From positions 2,976,001 to 3,040,000 of the forward strand of contig NZ_JAKZBV010000001.1 in the NCBI RefSeq assembly GCF_022539255.1: 64,000 nucleotides of DNA. The letters run 5' to 3'. Below, piece by piece: positions 49,042 to 57,381 of this stretch. The translations under genes were made by a program, and so were the position numbers. This DNA comes from Sinomonas terrae. GTDB lineage: Bacteria; Actinomycetota; Actinomycetes; Actinomycetales; Micrococcaceae. Position 1 is the first letter of the stretch. Each line of letters begins with the position of its first letter. The notes below the pieces were generated by a model that saw only the letters and a program-made list of their open reading frames with translations, searched no databases and was not told where the DNA came from.

Positions 49042-49787
49042 CTGATCACGCTCCTTACGACGAGGTCGTCAATGTAGGTGTCCTCCATCTGCTGGAAATG
49101 CTCGGCTCCGTTCAGCACGCTTGTTACCGACGAGGCCACTGTCCTCACCTGCGAGCTGGAGTACACCCGGGAACCGTCGAACCACACCTGAACTGTTGAC
49201 GTGCGCCCGTCGGAGACGACGTGCACAGCGATGTGGTGCCACGCATCCAAAGAGATGCTGGAGGCCATGAGGCACGTGTAGGCGAAGGATCCGTCGGGGG
49301 TGAGGATCCTCAGCCACAGCTGGCCGTTGCTGTTGTGCCGGTAGACGTCGACGAAGCGGGTGGCGTCCGAGAAGAACCGGAAGTACGGGACGTCGTCGTT
49401 CGTCACGCCGGCCTGGACGATGTCGAACCATCCATCGGCGTAGACCTCCCGCGTGCCGGGCGGCAGGGAGGTCGAAAAGTCCGCGAGCGATCCCGGATCC
49501 GCCGTCGCGTGCAAGTACGCCGAGCAGGTCCCGGTGTGAGCCCGGGCCGAGGAGACCGACACCGTTCCCGTCCCACTCGTCTCCACGGCGTGCCCCGACA
49601 TCGTTCCTGACTCGAAGTTGTCAGCGGCCACCACCCTGCCTGGATAGCCGTCGGTCGGCGTGCTCGTCGACGGTTGGCAGGGGCCGGCATGCGGCGGCAG
49701 GGCCAGCGAGCTCCCAGTCACCGGCAGGACGAGTACGGAGGCGAAGCCCAGTGCGCGGATCCGTTTCCCCAGCGGTCTCCAGTCCAT
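49038..49787 (-). CDS. Secreted LamG/concanavalin-like protein
   Basis: The 249-residue exported protein has a signal peptide (about 1-31, RALGFASVLVLPVTGSSLALPP), then a jelly-roll domain: FESGTMSGHAVETSGTGTVSVSSARAHTGTCSAYL, YFRFFSDATRFVDVYRHNSNGQLWLRI and WHHIAVHVVSDGRTSTVQVWFDGSRV, a pattern seen in LamG-like carbohydrate-binding folds. It probably binds or organises extracellular polysaccharide. ATG at 49787 is chosen for the GGGGGGAAC RBS and signal peptide, rejecting a frame open to 49952. It is the first gene of the flippase/polymerase operon, behind promoter C. Confidence 0.78.
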   Translation of the reverse strand: MDWRPLGKRIRALGFASVLVLPVTGSSLALPPHAGPCQPSTSTPTDGYPGRVVAADNFESGTMSGHAVETSGTGTVSVSSARAHTGTCSAYLHATADPGSLADFSTSLPPGTREVYADGWFDIVQAGVTNDDVPYFRFFSDATRFVDVYRHNSNGQLWLRILTPDGSFAYTCLMASSISLDAWHHIAVHVVSDGRTSTVQVWFDGSRVYSSSQVRTVASSVTSVLNGAEHFQQMEDTYIDDLVVRSVIS

Positions 49788-50509
49788 CGTCAGTTCCCCC
49801 CGCTCGTGGATAGGCTGGGAGTTGAAGCCGAGGCTATAGGTCACCTCACCTGCAGAAATCACGGCGGAGAAATTCGCAATTACTCCCTGAAGCGGGCACA
49901 AATTATCCCCGTGATAGCTGAGCTGCTCCCCTAAGCACACCATTTCAGGCACTCCCCTGAATGGCTCCTGCTAAATACGGAACAGACACCGCTTCACCTC
50001 GCGTCAGCACGTTCCCGAGAGGTGCGCACATATCACCCTCGGGAAATCGATCGTCCTCTGGCAATGCTACTGACCGCCCTGTCGCCGTACACGAGTAGCC
50101 GGTACGCGAAGCCAGAGGTCAGGCGCCGACAGCCCCGGGCAGGTGTACCTAGTAATGGGGTTCCCACACGGCGAAATCTCCCGGAGCCGTGCGGAATGAG
50201 GCGTTTCAACCAGCCCGACAAGTGATACCGAGGGCTGGTCGCCGCGTCCACCTGGAGGACCCGGATCAGAGCCCCGAAGCCGAAGACTGCGGGAATGGGC
50301 ACGCCGAAGCGTCCAAGGCATTCATAGGCTTTCTCCGTGGCAATTCCCTGAATGTTGTGCAACAGTTCTAGCAGTTGATGATGTGACTGCCGTCCGGGCT
50401 TGAGGCTGACTGGATTCGGGGTCGCGCTGGGACGATTCGTACATCTTTGCTGCCACAGCTGTCCGTCGATTCACGCTGGAGTCGGCGCAAACGGGAAAGC
50501 CGGAATGAT
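49788..50509. other. 722-bp non-coding gap with divergent promoters
   Basis: Contains promoter C (50064-50108), a GTAC box at 50145 and the leader of the plus-strand phosphoesterase gene. Open frames at 50022-50225 (+) and 50033-50362 (-) overlap each other and have no RBS or recognisable protein, so are not called. Confidence 0.6.
50064..50108 (-). promoter_or_regulatory. Surface-locus promoter C: box plus -10 (LamG/flippase operon)
   Basis: TACACGAGTAGCCGGTAC (50088-50105) is 18 bp from ATGCTA (50064-50069), minus-strand TAGCAT. A second GTAC box lies 43 bp upstream (50145). The transcript leader would be about 270 nt. Confidence 0.68.
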
Positions 50510-51604
50510 ATGACGCGGGAGATCACCAAAAGCCAAGGTCAGAAGGCGACGGGATGGCATGCGTGGTTGGTTGTTGCAGCCGCCGTCGTCCTAGCGCTGA
50601 CGGGCTGCGTGTCCTCGCCCTCGACCGCCGAGTCAGCCCCTCGCAATGTGGGGCACGTGTTCGTGATCAACCTTGAGAACAAGAACTACCTGAAGACGTG
50701 GGGCTCCGATTCGGTGGCCACGTACCTGTCCAAGGACCTGCGTTCCCAGGGTGTCCTGCTCTCCCAGTACTACGGGATCGCCCACCACTCGGCCCCGAAC
50801 TACATTGCCCAGATTTCGGGGCAGGGGCCGAACTCAGCAACGGAGGGCGACTGCACGGTCTATGCCCCGTTCCAGCAGACAGGGAGCGGCGCCTCCGATC
50901 AGCTGCAGGGAACCGGTTGTGTGTATCCCTCCTCGGTCCCCACCGTCGCCGGCCAGCTCACGACAGCGGGCAAGAGCTGGAAGGCCTACATGGAGGACAT
51001 GCAGACCCCTTGCGAGCACCCGACCCTCGGGGCCAAGGACAACCACCACAGCGCCAAGGTCGGCGACGAATACGCCACCCGCCACAATCCGTTCGTGTAC
51101 TTCGAGTCGATCACCGCGTCGCCGCAGTGCCAGAGCAACGTCCTCCCGTTCGGTCAGCTCGCCAGGGACCTCCAGTCAGTCGGCACGACGCCCAACCTCT
51201 CGTACATCTCACCGAACCTCTGCGACGACGGCCATGACATTCCGTGCGTGGACGGCTCACAAGGCGGGCTTGCCAGCGCGGACGCGTGGCTGCGCCAGCA
51301 GGTCCCGGCCATCCTGGCCTCCCCGGCGTACAAGCAGGACGGCATGCTCGTCATCACCTTCGACGAAGCAGACGGCACGAACGTCGGGCCCGAGGGACTC
51401 CTGCCCGGCGGTACGGCCGGCGGAAGGATCGGGGCCCTCGTGCTCTCGCCCTTCATCAAGGGCGGGACGACCTCGGACACGCCCTACAACCACTACAGCC
51501 TTCTGGCCACCATCGAGGACATCTTCTCGCTGCCCCGCCTCGGCTACGCCGGCGCCCCCGGCCTCAAGGCCTTCGGGACGGACGTCTTCAACAACGAGTC
51601 CTGA
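50510..51604 (+). CDS. Phosphoesterase-family lipoprotein
   Basis: The 364-residue protein has a lipobox (VVLALTGC, about 23-30) so it is lipid-anchored outside. The body fits the phosphoesterase / acid phosphatase group related to phospholipase C: HVFVINLENKNYLKTWG (metal-binding Asn/Glu), the GIAHHSAPNYIAQISGQ nucleophile region, AYMEDMQTPCEHP, MLVITFDEADG and a terminal NHYSLLATIEDIF motif. The likely role is extracellular phosphomonoester or phospholipid hydrolysis. ATG at 50510 is chosen because the signal peptide starts about 16 residues later; the frame is open to 50447. Confidence 0.88.
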   Translation: MTREITKSQGQKATGWHAWLVVAAAVVLALTGCVSSPSTAESAPRNVGHVFVINLENKNYLKTWGSDSVATYLSKDLRSQGVLLSQYYGIAHHSAPNYIAQISGQGPNSATEGDCTVYAPFQQTGSGASDQLQGTGCVYPSSVPTVAGQLTTAGKSWKAYMEDMQTPCEHPTLGAKDNHHSAKVGDEYATRHNPFVYFESITASPQCQSNVLPFGQLARDLQSVGTTPNLSYISPNLCDDGHDIPCVDGSQGGLASADAWLRQQVPAILASPAYKQDGMLVITFDEADGTNVGPEGLLPGGTAGGRIGALVLSPFIKGGTTSDTPYNHYSLLATIEDIFSLPRLGYAGAPGLKAFGTDVFNNES

Positions 51605-51617
51605 AGGGGCTCGGCGG

Positions 51618-52610
51618 TCACGACGCCGCTACCACTCTGGCGGCTGCGATCTCCTCGCGGAGCGGGCACCACCAGGCGACGGTGCGGCGCAGCCCCTCGT
51701 CGAGAGGCGTCTCGGCCCAGAAGCCCAGATCCCGTGCCGCCGCCCTCGTGTCGGCGAGCCGCCGCGCGACGCCGTCCGGCTCTCGCTCGGGGCCGAACTC
51801 GACCGCGAGATCGGATTCCATGGCATCCAGGAGGGCGACCGCTAGCGCGAGCAGACTGGTCTCGATGCCGCTCGCGACGTTGTAGACGCCCTCACGCACG
51901 GGCGCCTCGGCGGCATAGACGTTGGCCCTCGCGACATCAGTTGTGAAGATGAAGTCCATGGTCTGCTCGCCGTTGCCGTAGACCAGAGGCGGGCGGCCGT
52001 CCGCGATGCGTTCCATCCACCGGACGAGCACTTCCGTGTAGAGCCCGTACACATCCATCCTCGGCCCGTATACGTCGAAGTAGCGCAGTGCAACGTAGTC
52101 GAGCCCGTACGTCGCCCGGAAGCTTCGGGCCAGGCCCTCGGTGAAGCTCTTCGCTGCCCCGTACAGCGTGTCAATCCTGGGACAGTGGTGCTCGGAGGTT
52201 GGGAATTCGCCGGGCCTGCCATAGACGGAGGCGTTCGAGGCGAGGACAACTTTGTCGACGCCGTGCTGGGACGCCGCCTCGAGCACATTGAAGGTCCCGT
52301 TGACGAGGACTTCGAGCGCGAGGCGCGGCTCCCCAATGCACTGCGTGTCGCGTACCGCAGCCTCGTGGAATACGAGGTCCTTCCCGACCGTCACGTCGTG
52401 CACCCTGTCGCGGTCCCGCAGATCACCCTCGACGAGGCGGACCCTTCCCGTCGCGAGAGCATGGCCGAGGTTGGCGATTCTTCCCGAACTCAGGTTGTCG
52501 AGGACATCGACGTGCTCGACGCCTGCGTCCAGGAGCTGGTCGACGATCGTAGAACCGACTGTGCCGGCTCCCCCCGTGACCAGCGCGCGGGCCCCTGCCA
52601 AAACCGTCAT
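51618..52610 (-). CDS. NAD-dependent nucleotide-sugar epimerase/dehydratase (copy 1)
   Basis: The 330-residue extended SDR enzyme has LVTGGAGTVGSTIV (NAD fold 11-24), the serine region ASNASVYG and the catalytic YGAAK. It likely acts on a UDP-sugar (4-epimerase or 4,6-dehydratase class). A second gene of equal length (57378-58370) is highly similar, with an identical C-terminus REEIAAARVVAAS. It follows the sugar-phosphate transferase by 69 bp on the same strand, and stands tail to tail with the phosphoesterase gene. Confidence 0.87.
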   Translation of the reverse strand: MTVLAGARALVTGGAGTVGSTIVDQLLDAGVEHVDVLDNLSSGRIANLGHALATGRVRLVEGDLRDRDRVHDVTVGKDLVFHEAAVRDTQCIGEPRLALEVLVNGTFNVLEAASQHGVDKVVLASNASVYGRPGEFPTSEHHCPRIDTLYGAAKSFTEGLARSFRATYGLDYVALRYFDVYGPRMDVYGLYTEVLVRWMERIADGRPPLVYGNGEQTMDFIFTTDVARANVYAAEAPVREGVYNVASGIETSLLALAVALLDAMESDLAVEFGPEREPDGVARRLADTRAAARDLGFWAETPLDEGLRRTVAWWCPLREEIAAARVVAAS

Positions 52611-52679
52611 CCCTGAATCCTCCTTTGGAAACTCTGCGTCAGGCCTCTTCCGGGGTTGAGCTGCGTCCTCGCTGATGAC

Positions 52680-54182
52680 TCAGCGAAGGCAGATGTCGCG
52701 GAAGCTGCGCCACAGGATCATGAGATCGCCCAGGAGCGACCAGTTCTCGACGTAGTACAGATCGAGCCGGACGGCGTCGTCCCACTCGAGGTCCCATCGC
52801 CCCGCCAAGTGGGTGAAGCCGGTGAGCCCGGGAGTGATGAGCATCCGACGACGGTGCACGGGAAGGCCTTGCTCCTCGGCTTCGTGCCCTCCGAGTTCCG
52901 GGGCGAGCGGGGGCCGCGGCCCGACCAGGCTCATCTCCCCCGTCAAGACGTTCACGAACTGCGGGAGCTCATCAAGCGAGTAGCGGCGCATCCACCGCCC
53001 GCACCGCGTCACCCGCGGATCATCGTTGATCTCGATCCCCGGCTGCGCCTCCGCACCGACCACCATCGACCGGAACTTCAGCATCCGGAAAGCCCGACCG
53101 TCCTTGCCGATCCGCTCCTGCCGGAAGATCACCGGGCCCGGCGAATCGTGCCGCACCAGAAGCGCCAGCACCCCCAGCACCGGCGAGAGCACCACCAGCG
53201 CCCCTACCGCCAGCACGATGTCCATCCCCCGCTTGAGCACCTGCGTGGCCCCCGAATACCGCGGCAGGTCCACCTCCATCAGCGGCAGCCCCTGCACCGG
53301 ACGCCAATGGATCCGCGGGCCGGCCACATTCGTCAACGTCGAAGCGAGCACCAGCTCCGTCCCGTACTGCTCCAGACTCCAGCCCAGCTCCCGCACATAC
53401 TGATTCCCCCCAGGGATCGGGCCCGCGATGATCACTGCGGCCGCCTTCTTCAGCGCCACCGTGCGCACCACGTCGTCCGTCGAGCTCAGCACCGGCAGCC
53501 GCTCCCCCTCCACGGCCAACGACTGTCCCCGCCGACCCCCCGGAAGCACAACTCCCAGCACGTTGTACGGCGCCGCGCTGCTGGCAGTGATCCGCCGCAC
53601 CACATACCGCACATCCTCCGGCTCCCCCACCACGACAACAGGAGTCAGGCACAGCCCACTGCGCCGCTGCGCGTTCAGCCACCGCCGGCTCGACCACCGC
53701 ACCACCAACAACCCCAGCGCGCCCGAGCCGAAGACCAACGCCAGAACCCGCGCCGGGAGCCAGTCCGAGAGCAGGAGCGCCGCAATGGCCAGGACCGCGA
53801 AGAGCTCGATGGAGGCCGCGACGACCCTCCGGTACTCCTCCGCCCCGATGCCGAACACCGACGCGTCACGACTCCCGTACACACCCAGCGCCACCGGCCA
53901 CACCACCGCGATGACCACGAGCGCAACAGCCGTCCGGGGACCCGCACCACCGAAGAGGAGCCCGGCGACCACGGCTGCGAGGACTATCGCGGAGTCCGCG
54001 ACCCGCAGGTAGAACGCATACCGCTTCGGCCACGCCTGAGCCCTAGCCGAACGCGCGATCCGCGCGCCCGAGGGCCGCATGCCGAGAACTGAAAGGAGTC
54101 TCGCGCCGAGAACCGACAAGGATCTTAAGCGCCGCCACGATGGGACGGAGCGTGGGATGTTCTGCTCTGCGCCTACCGACAT
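52680..54182 (-). CDS. Exopolysaccharide polyprenyl-phosphate sugar-phosphate transferase
   Basis: The 500-residue membrane protein starts the repeat unit by moving a sugar-phosphate onto undecaprenyl phosphate. It has four N-terminal helices (about 60-165), a CoA-binding-like nucleotide domain (VVVVGEPEDVRYVV), a fifth helix in KRGMDIVLAVGALVVLSPVLG (about 300-320), then the catalytic bacterial sugar transferase domain with GKDGRAFRMLKFRSM, RYSLDELPQFVNVL and SLVGPRPPL. ATG at 54182 has AGGAG six bases upstream; an in-frame start at 54203 is less likely. It stands alone behind promoter D, with the epimerase following. Confidence 0.93.
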   Translation of the reverse strand: MSVGAEQNIPRSVPSWRRLRSLSVLGARLLSVLGMRPSGARIARSARAQAWPKRYAFYLRVADSAIVLAAVVAGLLFGGAGPRTAVALVVIAVVWPVALGVYGSRDASVFGIGAEEYRRVVAASIELFAVLAIAALLLSDWLPARVLALVFGSGALGLLVVRWSSRRWLNAQRRSGLCLTPVVVVGEPEDVRYVVRRITASSAAPYNVLGVVLPGGRRGQSLAVEGERLPVLSSTDDVVRTVALKKAAAVIIAGPIPGGNQYVRELGWSLEQYGTELVLASTLTNVAGPRIHWRPVQGLPLMEVDLPRYSGATQVLKRGMDIVLAVGALVVLSPVLGVLALLVRHDSPGPVIFRQERIGKDGRAFRMLKFRSMVVGAEAQPGIEINDDPRVTRCGRWMRRYSLDELPQFVNVLTGEMSLVGPRPPLAPELGGHEAEEQGLPVHRRRMLITPGLTGFTHLAGRWDLEWDDAVRLDLYYVENWSLLGDLMILWRSFRDICLR

Positions 54183-54241
54183 GACCTGCTCCTGGCTTCC
54201 CAAATGAGTTCCCGTGCTGCTGCCGGTGACTCACACCAACC

Positions 54242-54286
54242 AGTGAAGCCCTACCGACCGAGCGCGTCACGAGTAGTCAGTACGCG
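54242..54286 (-). promoter_or_regulatory. Surface-locus promoter D: box plus -10 (sugar transferase unit)
   Basis: GTCACGAGTAGTCAGTAC (54266-54283) is 18 bp from AGTGAA (54242-54247), minus-strand TTCACT. A second GTAC box is 44 bp upstream (54324). Bases 54266-54363 are nearly identical to 58557-58654. Confidence 0.7.
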
Positions 54287-54386
54287 AGCTTGCACGACCC
54301 CTCAGAGGGGGAACCCTTGCCCAGTACGCAGGAGGCACCCAACGGACCACGCGCTCACTGCCCCATGCTGCTCAGGCTGCCCTTCC

Positions 54387-55514
54387 TCAGCATCCCCGCA
54401 CCACCCCTGCCACGAGCTCCTGCTGCTCGGGCGTGATGTGGGGGAACATCGGCAGTGACAGGATCTGCATGGACGCCTCTTCGGCGACAGGGAAGTCACC
54501 CGGGTGGTAGTCGAGGTAGGAGAAAGCCTCGGTCAGGTGCACGGGCGTCGGGTAGTGGATTCCGGTCCCGATCCCGGCGCCCGCGAGCGCGGACTGGATC
54601 CGTTCCCGGTCCTCGGCGCGGATCACGTAGAGGTGCCAGACGTCCTCGTTCCCGGGACGGCTGTGCGGCGTGCGTACCCCGGGCACCCCGTCGAGAAGCT
54701 CCTCGTACAGCCGTGCCGCCGCCCGCCGTCGTGCGTTCCACTCGGCGAGCCGGCGAAGCTTGGCCCGCAGCACGATCGCTTGGATCACGTCGAGGCGCGA
54801 GTTGAAGCCCACGATCTCGTGCACGTACTTCACCGCGCTCCCGTGCGTGGCGAGGAGCCGCACCGTGTCGGCCAGGAGCGGATCGTTGGTCGTGACCGCG
54901 CCCGCGTCGCCGGCCGCACCGAGGTTCTTCCCGGGATAGAAGCTCGTGGCCGCGATGTGCCCCAAGGCGCCCGCGGAGCGCCCATAGTGCCGGGCCCCCT
55001 GGGCCTGGGCAGCGTCCTCGACCAGCGCGAGGCCCCGGTGGGCCGCGAGCGGCACGAGTGCCTCGACCGGCGCGGTCTGGCCGAAAAGGTGGACCGGGAC
55101 GATGGCCTGCGTCCTAGGCCCCACCGCCCGGCCCACCTTGTCTGTGTCGATGAGGAGGGTCTCGGGGTCTACGTCGACCAGTATGGGACGGGCACCTGCC
55201 CGGACCACGGCCTCCGCGGTTGCCACGAACGTGTTCGCGGGCAGGATCACCTCGCCGCCCGGCCCCACCCCGACCGCCCGCAGGGCGAGCTCGAGCGCAT
55301 CCGTCCCATTGGCCACACCGATGCACGAGCGCACGCCGACGAATTCGGCGTACTCCTCCTCGAACGCTGTGACCTGCGGGCCGCCGATGAACGCGCCCGT
55401 GTCCAGGGCGCGCACCACCTCGGGCACGACGTCCGAGCTGACTTCCTGCTGCTGGGCCACGAGGTCCACGAACGGAACCCTCTGGACACGGCCTGCCTGC
55501 GCCTCCGCTGTCAT
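54387..55514 (-). CDS. DegT/DnrJ/EryC1/StrS sugar aminotransferase (copy 2 in operon)
   Basis: The 375-residue PLP enzyme transfers an amino group to a keto-sugar nucleotide. Signatures are VPFVDLVAQQQEVSSDVVPEV, GVANGTDALELALRA (phosphate loop), LVEDAAQAQGA and the PLP lysine in SFYPGKNLGAAGDAGAV (about 180-196), plus the C-terminal GIHYPTPVHLTEAF typical of the VioA/FdtB-like group. ATG at 55514 overlaps the upstream acetyltransferase stop (ATGA). It ends the four-gene nucleotide-sugar operon. Confidence 0.92.
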   Translation of the reverse strand: MTAEAQAGRVQRVPFVDLVAQQQEVSSDVVPEVVRALDTGAFIGGPQVTAFEEEYAEFVGVRSCIGVANGTDALELALRAVGVGPGGEVILPANTFVATAEAVVRAGARPILVDVDPETLLIDTDKVGRAVGPRTQAIVPVHLFGQTAPVEALVPLAAHRGLALVEDAAQAQGARHYGRSAGALGHIAATSFYPGKNLGAAGDAGAVTTNDPLLADTVRLLATHGSAVKYVHEIVGFNSRLDVIQAIVLRAKLRRLAEWNARRRAAARLYEELLDGVPGVRTPHSRPGNEDVWHLYVIRAEDRERIQSALAGAGIGTGIHYPTPVHLTEAFSYLDYHPGDFPVAEEASMQILSLPMFPHITPEQQELVAGVVRGC

Positions 55515-56176
55515 GACTCTCCCCTGCCTCCCACCACCTGGGCGCCCTGTGCGAGGGGCCTGGCGGGAACGCCGGCCCATGTCTGCCCCTCGGGCACGTC
55601 CGAAACGACGGCCGCGCCCATGCCGACCACAGCGCGCGCACCCACCCGAATGCGCTGCCGGACGCTGCTGTTCATCCCCAGGTAGGCGGCGCGGCCGACG
55701 ACGACGGAACCGCCGAGCGATACCCCGGCACCGAACGTCGCGTAGTCGTCCGCGACGTCCCCGTAGGTGAACGTGACCCCGGGCATGACTACGACGTGCC
55801 GCCCGAGAGAGACCGCCGCCGTCATCACCACATTCGCCAGCAGGATGCTCCCCTCACCCACCGTGCAGCCCTCCGGGATCGCGACGCTCGGATGCACGAT
55901 CGTCGCGAACCGGCCAGGCGGGAGCCCGAGCGCCCCCAACCGGCGCACGATGTCCGCCCGCACCGCGCCGCTGCCCACGCAGACCGCAACGCGCGCGCTC
56001 GGGTGCTTGCCGACCTCGGCGAGCGGACCCAGCACGTGCGCGCCGTCGAGGACGCTCCCTACCCGGACCGGGTCGTCGTCGAGGATCCCGAGGAGATCGA
56101 AGTCGTCTCCGCCGCGCACGAGCGCCATGACCTCGCGGGCCAGTCCGCTCGCGGCAACAAGGAGCAGCTCGGTCAC
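55511..56176 (-). CDS. NeuD/PglD-family sugar O/N-acetyltransferase
   Basis: The 221-residue protein has an N-terminal Rossmann-like domain (MTELLLVAASGLAREVMALV) and a left-handed beta-helix of hexapeptide repeats (about 95-195), as in PglD/NeuD acetyltransferases that acetylate an amino-sugar nucleotide using acetyl-CoA. The catalytic His is probably in TIVHPSV. GTG at 56176 overlaps the previous stop (GTGA). Between two aminotransferases, it points to an acetamido-deoxyhexose such as a bacillosamine-like or N-acetylviosamine-like sugar. Confidence 0.9.
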   Translation of the reverse strand: MTELLLVAASGLAREVMALVRGGDDFDLLGILDDDPVRVGSVLDGAHVLGPLAEVGKHPSARVAVCVGSGAVRADIVRRLGALGLPPGRFATIVHPSVAIPEGCTVGEGSILLANVVMTAAVSLGRHVVVMPGVTFTYGDVADDYATFGAGVSLGGSVVVGRAAYLGMNSSVRQRIRVGARAVVGMGAAVVSDVPEGQTWAGVPARPLAQGAQVVGGRGES

Positions 56177-57381
56177 CTCCGCTCCCCCTCGGGCACCTTC
56201 GGCGTCCGGGCGGCGCGGCGGAGAGCGTCGGCGACGCGTCCCACGCCCTCCTCTCCCAGCTCGTGGTGCAGAGGCAGGATGAGGGTGCGGGCCGTGAGCC
56301 GCTCGGTTGCGGGAAGCGGCGCCCGAAGGGGCTTCCCGGCGAAGGCCGGCTCGAGGTGAGCCGCCATGATCCCGGCCCGGGCGGAGACGCCCTCGGCCGC
56401 GAGCGCGTCGAGGAGGCCGTCCCTCGTGAGGGGGAAATCGGCGTCGACCTCGGCCCAGAACGACTGGAAGTTCGACTCGCCCTCGGGCGGGTCCTCAATC
56501 AACCTGAGCCCGGGAACTCCATCGAGCGCCGCACGGTAGGAGGCGACGAGTGCGCGGCGCCGTTCGACCATGGCGGGCAGGCGCCTGAGCTGGACGATCC
56601 CGATAGCCGCCTGGAGGTCGGTCATGCGGAAGTTGTCGCCGAGCTCGGCGTACTCCTCTGCCGGCGCGCGGACGGCCTCGTGCCGTTCGGCCGCCGGGAA
56701 GCTCGCCGCATGCTGCCGGAGGCGCCGGGCATGCTCGGCCCAGTCCTTGCGGTCGGTCGTGAGCATGCCGCCCTCGGCCGTGGTGAGCAGTTTGCGCGGG
56801 TGAAAGGACCAGGCCGCGGCATCCGCGCCGATGCCCACTGGGCACCCGCGGTACCGCGAGCCGACGGCGCACGCCGCGTCTTCGATGAGGACGACGCCGC
56901 GGGCGTGGCAGAGCTCGGCGAGAGGGCCGACGTCGGCTGGCAGCCCGCCCTGGTCGACGACGACGACGGCGCTCACCCGCGGACCGAGGACGGCGGCGAC
57001 GGTTTCAGCCGTGAGGTTGCCGGTCAGGGGGTCGACGTCGGCGAAGACCGGCTCGGCGCCCACGCACCGGGGCACGCTAGCCGTCGCGAGGAAGGAGAAC
57101 GAGGGCACGACGACTTCGTCGCCCGGCTTGACTGCTTGGTGGAAGCGGTGGCCTTGAGCTTGGAGCCAGAACGAGGGCACGACGACTTCGTCCCCCGGCT
57201 TGACCCCTGCGACGAGGAGGGCAAGGTGCAGCGCCGTCGTGCAGCTCGAGACAGCCACCGCCTGCGTCACGCCCTGCGCCGCCGCGAACTCGCGCTCGAA
57301 CTCGGCGACCCGGGGGCCCTCAGCCAGCCAGCCGGACTCCATGACCTTCGCGGCCGCGTCGGCCTCCTCGAGGGCGCTCAC
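56173..57381 (-). CDS. DegT/DnrJ/EryC1/StrS aminotransferase with an internal duplication
   Basis: The 402-residue PLP enzyme is of the same fold as the operon's other aminotransferase, with VSSCTTALHLALL (phosphate loop), the PLP aspartate in LIEDAACAVGS and the lysine in SFHPRKLLTTAEGGML (about 194-209). Residues 60-71 (VKPGDEVVVPSF) recur at 84-95, so a 72-bp tandem duplication adds 24 residues. GTG at 57381 overlaps the epimerase stop (GTGA). Whether it is active is uncertain because the insertion lies next to the usual substrate-side loop. Confidence 0.88.
   Translation of the reverse strand: MSALEEADAAAKVMESGWLAEGPRVAEFEREFAAAQGVTQAVAVSSCTTALHLALLVAGVKPGDEVVVPSFWLQAQGHRFHQAVKPGDEVVVPSFSFLATASVPRCVGAEPVFADVDPLTGNLTAETVAAVLGPRVSAVVVVDQGGLPADVGPLAELCHARGVVLIEDAACAVGSRYRGCPVGIGADAAAWSFHPRKLLTTAEGGMLTTDRKDWAEHARRLRQHAASFPAAERHEAVRAPAEEYAELGDNFRMTDLQAAIGIVQLRRLPAMVERRRALVASYRAALDGVPGLRLIEDPPEGESNFQSFWAEVDADFPLTRDGLLDALAAEGVSARAGIMAAHLEPAFAGKPLRAPLPATERLTARTLILPLHHELGEEGVGRVADALRRAARTPKVPEGERR
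57097..57204 (-). repeat. 72-bp in-frame duplication inside the aminotransferase gene
   Basis: A 36-bp block at 57097-57132 recurs at 57169-57204 with one or two differences. The 36 bp between is unrelated filler that codes WLQAQGHRFHQA. The family's usual sequence has a single GDEVVVPSF. Confidence 0.88.

Noticed and set aside
50022..50362. Small open frames in the gap upstream of the phosphoesterase gene
   Set aside because: They overlap on both strands, cover promoter C and its GTAC boxes, and have no RBS or recognisable protein features.
54266..54363. The conserved promoter block was considered as a c-di-GMP or c-di-AMP riboswitch
   Set aside because: No GEMM or ydaO core motif is visible, and the block lies upstream of the predicted -10 rather than in the transcribed leader.
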